Notes: generated from the letters alone by a model not told the origin. DNA of 64,000 bases from Ceratodon purpureus (GCA_014871385.1 CM026425.1:16324637-16388636), one strand, 5' to 3'; numbered from the stretch's first letter, positions 1 to 11,455 are shown. Program-made: numbers and translations.

Positions 1-611
1 AAACACATATGAAACCGACCATATAAGAATTTCTATATGTATGTTGGGGAAATAATTTTTTATTATGCGAGGAGATAGAATACACATTTATTGCAACTTA
101 ATTTTGAGTGGAAAGTTGACGCTAGCACACATATGAATATTCGAAGGTGATAGGTGTGTGCTAATGTCATTTGTCTACACTAGAGGAGGAAGAAAGCTAA
201 GTTTGGTAACAATACAATATCCATGGCCATTTTTAATCGAAGTCCTCATAGTCAACAATTATCTTTACTAAATTGATGTTTTAATAATCATAGACATTTA
301 AGTGTTGATGTACAAAATTATGTATATTTCTTGATCATATTATTTTTGTATTCCAATACAGTAACTAAAGTGAACCTTGTAGAAATATCCATAATTTATG
401 AGGCCTTTCAACCCACGAGTAGTCAATCTAGGAAAAGATTAAGAGTCGGTTTTGGTTTAGCAACTTCTAGAGAGTAAATTTGAACGATATTTTGATGATT
501 CATTACTCATTCATACAATATCCCAAAAAATAAACATGATGGTGCATTAGAATGCTCTTGGATTTACCAGGATTAGCCTTTAATTTTGGAAAAAGTTCCT
601 AGCGGGGTACG
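1..611. other. AT-rich intergenic DNA
   Basis: No gene, RNA or repeat structure can be supported here. The sequence is AT-rich, without a long reading frame or a splice-linked set of exons. Confidence 0.6.
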
Positions 612-636
612 TGCGGTGGGCGTGGATTGAACACGC

Positions 637-675
<39 letters not shown>
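612..675 (-). pseudogene. tRNA-Phe(GAA) gene, 3' segment (split gene)
   Basis: Read on the minus strand this segment runs from the D-arm GCTCAGTTGGGAGAGC through the anticodon loop CTGAAGA (anticodon GAA), the variable loop, a T-arm with TTCAATC and the acceptor 3' strand ending CACCGCA. It matches eukaryotic tRNA-Phe closely. The 5' acceptor strand GCGGGGAT is not adjacent: it lies at 2198-2205, separated by about 1.5 kb of repeat element. The gene therefore looks interrupted inside its D-arm, which is also the internal promoter A box. The A-box-like bases were regenerated at this junction but the acceptor stem cannot pair locally, so this copy should not give a normal tRNA. Confidence 0.85.
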
Positions 676-676
<1 letters not shown>

Positions 677-822
677 GAAAGACCCGAATCCGGGGATGTA
701 TTAAGAACGGAAACATTACAACGAACGAACAAACATTCATCCAAAGTAACGGCCGCTGAGACCCAACCGAAAACACGGCAAGGCCCATAGAGGGGGGACA
801 TCCTGCGATGCCCTAAGGGGGA
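676..822 (-). repeat. Extra tandem terminal-repeat copy (A)
   Basis: About 147 bp nearly identical to 839-985, beginning tgaaagacccgaatccgggg on the plus strand in both copies. The two copies are separated by the 16-bp tRNA D-arm sequence at 823-838, giving a 163-bp tandem period. The near-identity points to a recent duplication or a second insertion event at the same site. Confidence 0.85.
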
Positions 823-838
823 GCTCTCCCAACTGAGC

Positions 839-996
839 TGAAAGACCCGAATCCGGGGATGTATTAAGAACGGAAACATTACAACGAACGAACAAACATT
901 CATCCAAAGTAACGGCCGCTGAGACCCAACTGAAAACACGGCAAGGCCCACAGAGGGGGGGACATCCTGCGATGCCCTAAGGGGGAGAAAAAACCA
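839..996 (-). repeat. Terminal repeat copy (B), 158 bp
   Basis: Starts TGAAAGACCC and ends AAAAAACCA on the plus strand. Same length as copy C at 2023-2180. It is the left-hand terminal repeat of the element inserted in tRNA-Phe. Confidence 0.75.
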
Positions 997-2022
997 GAGT
1001 CAAGACCCAGATCCGAGGGATCACAAGTCACAAGCACAAGGGCCAGTCCGGGGTCCACTAAGCCACCGACAACAAAGACCCTAGCCTAAACTACCTAAGC
1101 TAATCTGGTTCTAACGGGAAGAACTCAGTCCTAAACACTACTTGCGAGTCTTCAGACACCGGAGAAGGCCGCTGAATCGCTGCCGGAGAAGTGCTAGCAT
1201 GCGGACGATGGACCGCTACTGTTGACGTTGCATGGCGCAAAACCCGAGCAAGTTCATGCTGAGGAGTGGTCGTGGGACGAGGTCCAAACGGGGCGTTGTG
1301 AATATCGATATTGGGGGCTGAAGGGATCCAGTCTTCCCAAGGGCCGGACGTAGAAGGAGGAGAAGGTCTCCCCCGGCCCTGCTCAGTACCCAACCAGAAT
1401 CGGTTCTGGTCCAACAAATCTTCCGGGGATTGTAATGAATCAGGTAGATTCAGATCATCACCGGGGTTGACTTGAATCTGGGGTGGTATAGGAGGAAGGC
1501 CCGCCTCGAGGTCCGCCATGATATGTTGTAGTATGTCTTCCGCCAGAATGTCATGAGCATTATGGCCAGAGCTCTGGCTCTGATTCTGATGAATGGGAAG
1601 CGGCGGAGGGATGATCGGCGTCTGAAGGCGCTGATCCGGAAGTGCAACCCCCGGTGGTTGTGGTTGAGGGAGGTTCTGTCGAAAACGTGTATACTGGTTT
1701 GCGAGGTCTCTCGGGAGGAAATCCCTGTGAGGTACCAAGTTCCAGTGAATCCCAGCGTTCTGAGAGCAAAAGAGTTCTGCATGGCACCAAACCTTCAAGA
1801 ACTTAGTTTCCCTGTTAACTTGGTTACGGGACTTTGGTCTTTTCTTGTTTTTAGTTAACTCCTGCCAGGCTCCCATCCCGCTCTGTACAGTTGTTTGCCA
1901 GGCGCGAAAGAGCGCAAAGCCGACGTAAAAACTTCCATCCCGCAAGTCATATGCGCATTTCTCGCACCAGAGAAACCAGATCATGCACATTCTGAGAATG
2001 GACCATGGTGTCCTAACTGAGC

Positions 2023-2180
2023 TGAAAGGCCTGAATCCAGGATGAATTAAAAACAACGGAACATTACAACGAATGAAACACATTCATCCAAAGTAATGGC
2101 TGAAGCAGCCCAACCGAAAGAACGGCAGAGCACGCACGGCAAGACAGTCCAACGACCATCCACACAAGGGGGAGAAAACA
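2023..2180 (-). repeat. Terminal repeat copy (C), 158 bp
   Basis: Diverged relative of copy B. It shares the central block around ACATTACAACGAA and CATTCATCCAAAGTAA and the terminal GGGGGAGAAAA. On the minus strand it starts TGTTTTCTCCCCC directly after the tRNA-Phe D-arm and ends CTTTCA, followed by GCTCAGTTAGGA, a degenerate D-arm-like sequence. Confidence 0.75.
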
Positions 2181-2205
2181 GCTCTCCCAACTGAGCTATC
2201 CCCGC
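2181..2205 (-). pseudogene. tRNA-Phe(GAA) gene, 5' segment (split gene)
   Basis: The minus strand reads GCGGGGATAGCTCAGTTGGG followed by AGAGC, the exact 5' end of a eukaryotic tRNA-Phe through the D-arm. The acceptor strand GCGGGGA... is complementary in the main to the acceptor 3' strand in the other segment at 612-675. The terminal repeat C starts directly after it. Confidence 0.85.
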
Positions 2206-3299
2206 ACGACACGTGTCTATTGATACCCGAGCCAACATCCGAGTCAGATGATGTCCGCCCGACAGAAGGTGGCGGACATGTGCCGGGCGTGTGGAACGTA
2301 AGCGTTTCAACTTGTACCTGTGCTGGTTGTTCTGGGGCTTCAATCATACTGTACTTTACTAAAATGCTGGTTGGACCCAGGGCTGAAGTACTTACATAGT
2401 CACTGCACAACGTCGGAAGTTTGAACAACATGCAGTTGGAGGCACTCACAGAAACACATTAATTCAAGTCTGGATTGGGCGTAACATATTATACAACATC
2501 TTAATGTGGGCCATGGACACCCTCCAGCAAGAAACTACAACAGAGAATGATAATGCCGTACCAGTATAAATAATTGGCAACCCTTGCATCCAGATATGCA
2601 CTTCCGAAAACTTACACTTTGCAGGTAGAGTCATTCAAGTGCTAACCATCGATGTTGTTCGTTTTGACAATTGCGTTTGTGAAGATCTTTAGAAGGGCGT
2701 TACAAATTAGCGAGCTATGGGTGCCAGTAGCGCTTGGCTTTACTCGGTCTCCTCTTCTAAAGAGATTGTTGGAAATTGATGTGTGACGTTTAAGTTCTCA
2801 GCTTCAGATTAACCAGCTCAGATCTCGTTTTGTCTCCGATGCGATGACTGCATCAAAAATTATGCGCTTTCCTTTCGCTAAGTTGTGAATTTGGTACGGC
2901 TGTGAACGCAGGTTCTTTGTCGGTGGGATATCTGTACGAAGTCCTGCTGCTCAATGTCTAGAGTGGCATTCTGAGGTACAGTCGTGTTTATATCGCTATG
3001 AAGCCTTTCTTTCTCTCTTTCTCAACTTTTTGAACGCCATAATTCTGTCTTTTGTCGCTTTGGTTGCTCCCTTGTAACATCTGCTCTCTTTGCATGAGAA
3101 CATCAATCAATTAGTCATTGTTAAGGAGTTTGTGATCTTTGTGTACAAAAAATGAGAACTCTTCTCTAAGATTCGAATTGGAAAAACCAAATTGTGAACA
3201 TCTCATAAGCACTCAGTGCTTATGTAGTGTACGTACGTTACAGGACGACAGAGCCTACAGTACGTGTGTGTCCCAGGTGGAGGAAGCCTTTGAGGCTCC
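2206..3299. other. Intergenic region and 5' flank of the amine oxidase gene
   Basis: No gene is seen. The last ~60 bp (about 3245-3299) are homologous, in inverted orientation, to the flank of the second amine oxidase copy (11407-11455), so the duplicated block includes 5' UTR or promoter DNA of the amine oxidase gene. Confidence 0.55.
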
Positions 3300-4631
3300 A
3301 TGGCTCATCAATGGACGCTCATTCTGAAATCGATACCAGCAGGGTGCCTGATTCTCTTACTATTCATCTCTTGCATTCGGAGCATCTCCTGCATTCGGAG
3401 CCAGTCGTGGCATGATTCCCAAGACGTGCTTGGGAAGCCGAGAAATGAGAGGCGGCTATGGAGTGAGGAGGTTAAACATCCATTGGACCCTCTCACCTCG
3501 GCGGAGTACATGAACGTGCAATCCGTGTTGCGCGAGGCGTCGCTGCTAGGCGGATACAGGCAAGTGCTCATCAGTGTGGACCTGGATGATCCTCTCAAGG
3601 ATGAGGTGTTGGCGTGGAAACCTGGCACGCCCGTCCCTACTCGGCATGCGGAGGTGGGTGTATTCGTACTTGCATACAGAATTTATATTCAGGGGTTCTT
3701 AATTGCAAATTTTAGGTTTTGACGAATTCTTGATTGCATCATCAAGGCCGAGATCTTAAGCTTAACATAGTTAAAGTGGCAGTACTTATGCCGATTCAAC
3801 AGTAAACTTGGTGAGTTACTAGTCAAATACTTTATTCAATTATCCGTGAATTGAAATTCTTTTGAAATTGAAACGATCGGCCCAAACGTTTTCGTTTCTG
3901 GAGTGAGAATGTGAGTGAAAACGCGCAGGTGGTGATGACCATCGATACAAAACCGCGCAAGATCATCGTCGATGTCAGCGGATCCGGGAGAATCGTTGAG
4001 AACAAGGAGATTCCTGGATCGGGCTACCCGGCGTTGAGTGAGGAAGCGGAGAATGCAACGGCCTACCTGCCTGCAACCTATCAACCGTTTCTGGACTCCA
4101 TTGCGGCGCGTGGGATTGCTATTGACGATGTTTATTGCGAAGCCGCTAGTCCAGGTTGGTTCAACGTATCTGCGGAAGAGAATCGGATCCTTGTATACTT
4201 GCTTTGCTACGACACCAAAGGCACGGCGAATGTATACATGCGACCGCTCGAAGGGGTAACTATTGCTGTGGACGCGACTGAGATGAAGATTATCAGGTAC
4301 TTGGATGTGTTGAAGGCTCCTATGCCCACAAGCAAAGGCACGGACTATCGATTCGCAGCTCAAAAGGGGCCGTTCCTTACATTCTCCAAACCCGGTGTCA
4401 TCGAGCATCCCAGCTTCACTCTTGATGGCCACATCGTCAAATGGGCAGGTTGGTGTTCCTTCATTCATGCCTTTCTTGACCTAGTAATTCATTCAAATCA
4501 ATTCTCCTAGTTTATATACCTTTTCAGATGAAGACACTCCTACGAAAATTAAAGGGATCAGGTAACAGCAACCAGTCCTGAAGTGGCCGATTGAGCTGTG
4601 CAGGATGGGAGTTTCATGTGCGTCCGAATTT
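3245..4631 (+). repeat. Inverted duplicated block, arm 1 (amine oxidase 5' part)
   Basis: This arm holds 5' flank, exon 1, intron 1, exon 2, intron 2 and the first ~28 nt of exon 3 of the amine oxidase. It is homologous to 10072-11455 on the minus strand. Exon 2 is very similar between the copies, exon 1 and introns less so. Homology stops just after CCGAATTT in exon 3. Confidence 0.85.
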
Positions 4632-7496
4632 GCGCTCCCAAAATGTGATATCGATAGTGAAGAAGGATGGGCGGAGTGTGATGTACCAGGGATTTGTGTC
4701 GGAGGTGTTTGTGCCATACCAGTCGGCGACGACAGATTGGTATTGGCGGACGTACATGGACGCCGGAGAATACAATCTGGGCTTCTTGTCACTCCCATTG
4801 CAGCCTCTGAACGATTGTCCTCGCGGTGCTACATTCATGAACGCCACTTTCGCAGCAGGCCCCGATGGATCTCCGTATGTGACCGACAATCTAATTTGCA
4901 TCTTCGAGCGATACGCCGGTGACATTGCATGGCGCCACGCTGAAGATTTGCCTGTCGGTGATGTACGTGTACTAATTACTCCGTCACCTTTGAACATTTC
5001 ATGATCATTCAATCACCGAACACCGAACTAATCATACATCTCCCCATCTTTAAGAGCTTGTGATTTCAAGGCATTCACTTTGATATTCAGTGAGGTGATT
5101 ATACAGCAATAGTAACTCTTGTAAACGGAATATGGCACACTCACCTACATATTTTGTTCAAGTAAATTAAGTAGGAGTTTAGAAACTTGGATCAATATTA
5201 ATTCATAACTCAACACAGATATATAATTTGAGGTGTAATTAGTTTCATACCAGAATAACAAGCTACATGGCTCAGGTGTGCGAATGTTTTTAGAGCTTGA
5301 TTAACATTCAGATGAGTGATTATCACTTGTGCAGATTCGTGAATCCAGGCCGAAAATGACTTTGGTGGTACGTACAATTGCATCAAATGGAAATTACGAC
5401 TACATTTTTGACTGGGAGTTTCAAACAGATGGAATTATTCGTGTCAAGGTACGTCAAGCAGTTCTGTATTACGGGGATCTCAATGATCTAATATTCTACG
5501 TTTTGTCAGAAACTCCACAGGGTATCTTATTTCAGGAATATTGAGTCTAGGTCTTGTATGTGGCAATATCCTTCAGAGATCGATGTACTGAACTTCATAT
5601 ATTTATGTGGTTTTTAAAAGGTGGAAGCCACTGGAGTTTTGGAGATATCAGCAAATGCCATGAAGTATGTGAACGAAGCAAACATGACCAAGGCTGAGAT
5701 TGACAAAATGTATGGAACCTTGATATCAGAGAACACAATTGGAGTGTTCCATGACCATTTCTTCAGCTTCCACTTGGACATGGATGTGGATGGCCCTAAT
5801 AACTCATTTGTGGAAGGTAAGCTTGTAAAACACCTCATACCCCCTGAGAAGTCCTTGAGGAAGAGCAGATGGGGTCTTGAGAAGTATGTTGCCAAGACCG
5901 AAGATGAGGCTCGCATTCAAATTAATCCCATAGAGCATCCAGCTCAATACTATGTGATGAACCCCTCCAAGAAAACAAGGCTTGGAAATCAAGTGAGCTA
6001 TCGCCTTGTCCCTAGCGGCGTTGCACCTTCGCTTCTGGATCCAAGTGATTATCCTCAAATACGAGCTGGCTTCACTAAAAACCAGGTACTGTATGTAAAT
6101 GATATGCAAACAGATGTTGATACATACCATCAAAAAAAGATGTAATAAACTAACTCAAAAATGATACAAACTCAGGAATTCTATGCTGATAACAATGACT
6201 AATCTCCATAGATGTATATATGTTAATAAACTAGTAGAAAATGGTGTTGTTTATGACTTGTTCACTTCGACTAAAGTTGTCCTAAATGACTCGATCATCA
6301 CTCAATTTCAACTAGTCGCGTAATTGAAGTCATAGTGAACAAGTCGTAAAGGGGAACATCATGTGATAGAAATGAGGTCTCATTCATAACCTCAACCAAA
6401 GAACTGGAATCATGAATTGATGTGGACTGTGGCGTTCTACAAGAAGCTGTATACCATGATGTATTTTCAACAGTACTGAATGAGGTGTCTTAGTACACGG
6501 GAACAATAGTATTTTCCATTGAATCAACAAAATTAGAAATTGACATCATATTTTCGTATCTACAATATCCATTCTATTAATGTCAATAAATCGTTAAAAA
6601 AAACCATTTCAATATTTTTGACATTCCTGAAAGTACTGCAAAAATGTTTTTTATTGATGCAGATTTGGGTCACAAAGTATAATCGATCAGAAAAATATGC
6701 AGCTGCCTTCCTTACAGCTCAAAGTCATGGTGACGATGGCCTCCCAGTGTGGTCAAAAAGGTACTTCATACACTTTTACAATACTTTGATTAATTTCACT
6801 ACAAATGTTTAACTTGGAACTAAGTGTCAAATTGGATACTAAACATTTGCTACCAATGTAAAAGGGTTATTTTGGAATTTAGTTCCTAGTCTAATTTGGT
6901 CCTTGGCTTGTTGATTGAGTCCTAAATGGACTCGCTAAATTGAAAACTAAACAATGAATTAAATTAGAGACCCATAAGGATCCGAGTGGAACTCCTCATC
7001 AATTTTTGCAAGATCCTATAGAATCAAGTAATTGGACTACTATGTAGACCATGAATCTTGATATATATTAGTAGTATTTTAAAGGTTACATTTTTCTTTA
7101 CAGTGTGAGAATCTTTGCATTTATATGTTACTTGCCATGTTTGATACTTTTATGCAATGAATAGTAGAATTATTTTTCCAAAATTCTTAAATCAGAATAG
7201 AATTGTTGTTGGACTTAAAAATGAAGCAACACATGTACTATATCCATTTACTATGTAAGTTGGGTATACATCATCATGTGCGTGAAACTGATCATTAAAT
7301 TTTTCTTCTTGATTTCTTATTTAGGAATCGCAATATTGAAGATACAGACATTGTATTATGGTACACATTGGGGTTCAATCATGTGCCTTGTCAAGAGGAT
7401 TTTCCAATCATGCCTTCAGCAACAACAAGCTTTGAAATAAAGCCACACAACTTTTTTGAGCACAATCCAACTTTGTTGATCCAGCCCTTTCAATGA
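3300..7496 (+). CDS. Copper amine oxidase (primary-amine oxidase), secreted type
   Basis: Oxidises primary amines such as putrescine to aldehyde, H2O2 and ammonia, using copper and a topaquinone made from a tyrosine. Seven exons fit: 3300-3653, 3929-4448, 4604-4962, 5335-5448, 5621-6085, 6663-6760, 7325-7496 (2,082 nt, 693 aa, usual plant length 650-750). The N-terminus is a signal peptide with hydrophobic core [11 protein letters not shown], so an apoplastic or vacuolar enzyme is likely; there is no C-terminal SKL. Small N2/N3-type domains occupy exons 1-2. Catalytic Asp344 lies in YMDAGEY, the topaquinone precursor Tyr432 in [11 protein letters not shown], copper ligands His493 and His495 in FHDHFFSF and His656 in [13 protein letters not shown] (many family members have HH here; the ligand His is kept). 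Exon boundaries use GT..AG and keep phase. The gene looks intact. An inverted partial copy lies at 8.3-11.4 kb. Confidence 0.93.
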
Positions 7497-8333
7497 GATG
7501 AAGGGTAGAGAAATTTAGAACTTTTGAATGCCTATGGAGTTTTATAGTAACCCTTAGAGTCGAAAGGCCTCAAAACTGCCAAAAATCCTCCAGACTAGCC
7601 TCTTCAGTGCTATAAGATGTAAGTTTTTAAGTTTTGATGTATTTTAAGAGAATTAAACTCATGATCTATTACCTTACTTATACATGTATATGTATTCCAA
7701 ATCTTAGATTCAAATTCCTTACCATTTGTGAGATGGTAATATACAAAGTTGGAAAAAAGGTATTTTTTCCTTGTTGTAAAATGGGTTTGAACTTTGATTT
7801 TTCCTAAGGTGAGTTAGGAATATGTGAACATGTAATTTTTAGACTTATAAAACTTAAAGAAATGCTTGATTCTTCAAATGGAGGTATGCAATACAAAGGC
7901 CATGTGAAGGAAACATGAGATAAATTCCACTCTGAGTCTTTGATATTTGTGGAGGTATGCTGAAATTCCACTTTGATCTGTGAACTCCACAGATCCCCTC
8001 ATTTGAAGGAAACGTGAGATGAATTCCTGGAGCCAAATTATATATGCGTTGCGAGCCGGTACTCTTATCCCCCACTCATGTTGCGAACTTGCGACAAAGT
8101 GGGAAGAATGTGTTGAAAAAATGAGTTTCTGGAAATGTCACACTTCTTCTCACTTTGTCACAAGAATGTGTAGTATGCGGTGCAGCGGTAGCAAGTTGGT
8201 GCCGATGAAGAAAAGGGTAAGACCGGAGAACGGAGGGAGAACCATGAAACTACAAGTATTCCGGCTATGTCACACTTCGAGTACTGATCTAGGAAACCCC
8301 TGCACTATCTGGCCAGACTTGATCAAGGCCAAC
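7497..8333. other. Intergenic DNA between convergent genes, with a local hairpin
   Basis: This stretch separates the 3' ends of the amine oxidase gene (+) and the chimeric gene (-). It contains imperfect direct repeats around 7876-8022 (AAGGAAACATGAGATAAATTC and AAGGAAACGTGAGATGAATTC) and an inverted repeat at about 8091-8163 in which GACAAAGTGGGAAGAA pairs with TTCTTCTCACTTTGTC. No coding sequence is seen. Polyadenylation signals for both genes should lie here. Confidence 0.5.
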
Positions 8334-11300
8334 TCAAACCGTCTGCTTCAGCCTCCTGACCATGAATTCGTCCAAGAAGGCCAGACTGTCCTTGGTGTTG
8401 TCCTTGAGAAGCGACTTGCCCGCTGTCATAGGTTGCCTCTCGGGGGCTGGCACCGATAAATACACCTTGGCTCGACCCCGATGTGCGCTCCGGAAGGTCT
8501 TATGTAATCAAGGGTAGGAAAAATCAGCGCCGTTGTACGTTGCCATACAATCAGAAAAGCACGAAGGATAGGAAATGAATGTTGAAATGGACGAGCTTGA
8601 ATGTTGAATGTTGAATACGTACCCTCAAGCTCTTTAGAATTTGCTCAAAGTCTGCCTGGATCCTGCAATCCACATCACTGGTCCCCTCCGAGTTTACGTG
8701 AATGCGCGCACGGAACGAGTGCTTCTCCAAGGATCGGCACAGCGCCCGCTGTCGCCTTGGGATGTTCCTCTCAGCGTCCCTCGTGGCCAGGTACGGCTCG
8801 ATTCCCAAGAATGCGTCCAGCGCCATGAACAGCAATGCCTGGTTACCGCTCAGCCCATCGTACTGAACCCACGGCTCGCCGTCCTTGCCTGGGTGGCCGG
8901 CGCCCCAAGCGTAGAACCCTTGCACATTGGAGAGCCACGCCGAGTGGGCGATGGTCTTGTTGTGCAGCCGGTCGTAGTAGGCGTGCAGCAGCGGGCTGAG
9001 CTTCTGAGCAATGCGGGATACGTGCTGTGCGCAGGTGGCCTTGTCGTCTCGTGCAAAGGCGGTGATAGCGTCGACCATGTCATGGTACATTGGAAGACCC
9101 TGTCGGCGAGTTACACAAATGTCCCAATTAAGGTAGACATGGATCTGGGGCTTGAAGAAGACGAAACGTGCGGTGGGGCAGGATGGCAACACAGGGGGCA
9201 GCAGCAAAACAACAAGCAACAGGAACAGGAGCAACCAATTGCAAGCGGGTAGGAGCGAGTAGGACGACTTACCAGAACCTCAACCTCATGAAAGATCCGA
9301 GCAAAAGCCTCTTCCGACTTGAGCACCACCTCGTCCAGCCCCTCGTTGATCTTGTATATGCGCCGCCCGTTCGGGTCAAAGTTCAGCACGTGGTTGGACA
9401 TCTGGTTTCCTGCCTGCGAGGTGCAGCCGAAGTGCCGCTGCATTCTCTCCCACGGCTCTACCAGCTCCGCGGGCAGGTCCACCTGCCTCTCGAACTGCGC
9501 GACCCGCACGACGGGGATGACGCCCCAGCGGTAAGCGTGCCGGCTTATACCCACGCAGCAGTAGAAAGCATTGTACGTGTCTCGCGGGAACACGTCCCAG
9601 CGCCCGGCGTCGGCGGCCTCCAGCAAGCCTCGCACCCGGGCGAGGTCGACGCGGCTGCGCAGCTGCTCCCGGAACTTGGAGCGGAAGTCGGCGATGCGGG
9701 AGCGGTTGGCCTCGTCATCTGTGGACGGCTTGGCGGACGGCAGGAGCGGGCCGAGCTCCAGGTAAGTTTCCTGGTACGGACGGAGCGGTGCTGGCCAGGC
9801 GGCGCCATCATGGTTCGAGCGGGGAGGCCAGGATCCCGCTCCGTCCTCGGCAATCAGCTGGGTGAGTAGAGAAGCTGTCTCATGACAGTCGGAATAGGTG
9901 GTGATCTCCCGGACCTTCTTTATAGGCGTCCTGGCTGGGCCCCTGTCAAGGTCGCGCGGAGAAACCAGGAACTTGAAGAGGATCCCAAACCATGCGGAGA
10001 CACGGCGTTTCCAGTCTGAACTCAAAAGTATGGCAAGGATGTCGATAGCAAGGAGACTGATGATAATAATTAAATTCGGCCGCACATGAAACTCCCAGCC
10101 TGCATTCATGCACAGCTCATTCATCAACTGCTAGCTGCGAGTTGATCCCTTCCTCAGTTTTATGGGACTTCAGGAATGTAGAAGAATTACTAATATGAAG
10201 GACTTACTAGGATAAAAACTCCATGCAGTCACTAAATACAGGTAACGAAAGTACACTGACCTGCCCATTTGACGATGTGGCCATCAAGAGTGAAGCTGGA
10301 ATGCTCGATGACAACGGGCTTGAGAAAAGTCAAGAACAGTCCCTTTTGAGCTGCAAAGCGATAGTCTGTGCCTTCGCTTGTGGGCATGGCCGGAGCCTTC
10401 AACAAATCCAAGTACCTGATAATCTTCATCTCAGTCGTGTCCACAACAATAGTTAGCCCTTCGAGCGGTCGCATGTATACATTCGCCGTGCCGTTGGTAT
10501 CGTAGCAAGCCAAGTATACAAGGATCCGATTCTCTTCCGCAGATACGTTGAACCAACCTGGACTAGCGGCTTCGCAATAAACATCGTCAATAGCAATCCC
10601 ACGCGCCGCAATGGAGTCCAGAAACGGTTGATAGGTTGCAGGCAGGTAGGCCGTTGCATTCTCCGCTTCCTCACTCAACGCCGGGTAGCCCGATCCAGGA
10701 ATCTCCTTGTTCTCAACGATTCTCCCGGATCCGCTGACATCGACGATGATCTTGCGCAGTTTTGTATTAATGGTCATCACCACCTGCGAGTTTTTACTCA
10801 CATTCTCACCTCACGAACAAAAAAGTCTAACAGTACTTATTGGGCCAGTCGTTTCAATTTCAACGCACTGATATATGAATGATGTCCTTGAATAATGTAG
10901 CGAGTTAAATGCCAATTCGGCATCAAGAGTGCCACTTCAAGTATATCAAGATATATATCTTTACCTTGATGATGCAATTTACAACTGTCGGAACCTACAA
11001 CGTGCAACTAAGAACTCCTGATCACATTCTATCCGTTGAGAAAGCTGCGAACTATGAGCACACTCACCTCCGCGTGCTGAGGAGAAATGGACGTGCCGGG
11101 CTTCGATGCCAACACCTCATCCTTGAGACGATCATCCAGGACCACACTGATGAGCACTTGCTTGTCTCCGCCCAGCAGCGACGCTTCGCGCAACACTGAT
11201 TGTAGTGTCATGCACACCGCCGATGGAAGAGGGTCCAATGGATGTTTAACGTCCTCAATCCACAACCGACTCTCATTTCTCGGCTTCCCAAGCACCTCTT

Positions 11301-11406
11301 GAGAATCATGCGACGACTGGCTCCGAATATCGCAAGAGATAATTAGTAAGAGAGTCAGGCACCCTGCTAGCATCAGCTTCAGAGTGAGCGTCCATTGATG
11401 AGCCAT
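8334..11406 (-). CDS. Chimeric gene: amine oxidase N-terminus fused to an IDO/PrnB-like protein
   Basis: Five minus-strand exons fit: 11068-11406, 10261-10783, 9273-10099, 8623-9099, 8334-8498, together 2,331 nt (776 aa) with no frame conflict. Residues 1-297 copy the neighbouring amine oxidase: signal peptide, small domains, and the exon-3 start [10 protein letters not shown]. The homology then stops and the same frame continues with a hydrophobic stretch (LIIIISLLAIDILAILLSS), a basic segment and a ~450-aa domain. That domain has AFYCCVGISRHAYRWGVIPV, LPMYHDMVDAITAFARD and QYDGLSGNQALLFMALDAFLG, which recall the YxGxSGxQ...LDxFLGI signature of indoleamine 2,3-dioxygenase/PrnB-type haem proteins. 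The amine oxidase part lacks all catalytic residues. The dioxygenase-like part may instead start within exon 3 as its own gene. Function unproven; family assignment is by eye and tentative. Confidence 0.6.
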
Positions 11407-11455
11407 GGGGTCTCAAAGGCTTCCTCCACCTGCGCACACACGTCGTACAAGCTCG
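10072..11455 (-). repeat. Inverted duplicated block, arm 2 (amine oxidase 5' part)
   Basis: The minus strand repeats the 5' flank, exon 1, intron 1, exon 2, intron 2 and the beginning of exon 3 of the amine oxidase at 3245-4631. Exon 2 here has one extra codon and exon 1 five fewer codons; both changes keep the frame. The junction to non-homologous DNA is at about 10072, directly after CCGAATTT. Confidence 0.85.

Larger units (their letters stand above)
676..2180 (-). mobile_element. LTR-like non-autonomous element inserted in tRNA-Phe
   Basis: A 1.5-kb element lies between the two parts of the tRNA-Phe gene. It has two outer 158-bp terminal repeats (839-996 and 2023-2180) that begin TG and end CA in either orientation, plus an extra tandem copy (676-822). 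The internal part (997-2022) has a long open minus-strand frame rich in Pro/Gln, with no protease, integrase or reverse transcriptase motif that I can recognise, so the element looks non-autonomous (TRIM/LARD-like or TR-GAG-like). No clear primer site or polypurine tract was found, so LTR retrotransposon is an inference from the direct repeats. Each repeat is followed, on the minus strand, by a copy of the tRNA D-arm sequence. The two outer repeats are visibly diverged, so this is not a very recent insertion. Confidence 0.55.

Noticed and set aside
839-2180. Firm assignment of the split-tRNA element to TRIM retrotransposons
   Set aside because: Direct terminal repeats fit, but neither primer site nor purine tract was found and the flanking duplication is 16 bp.
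8641-9869. Long plus-strand open frames opposite the chimeric gene
   Set aside because: They mirror GC-rich minus-strand exons; only the minus strand shows splice sites, phase continuity and conserved motifs.
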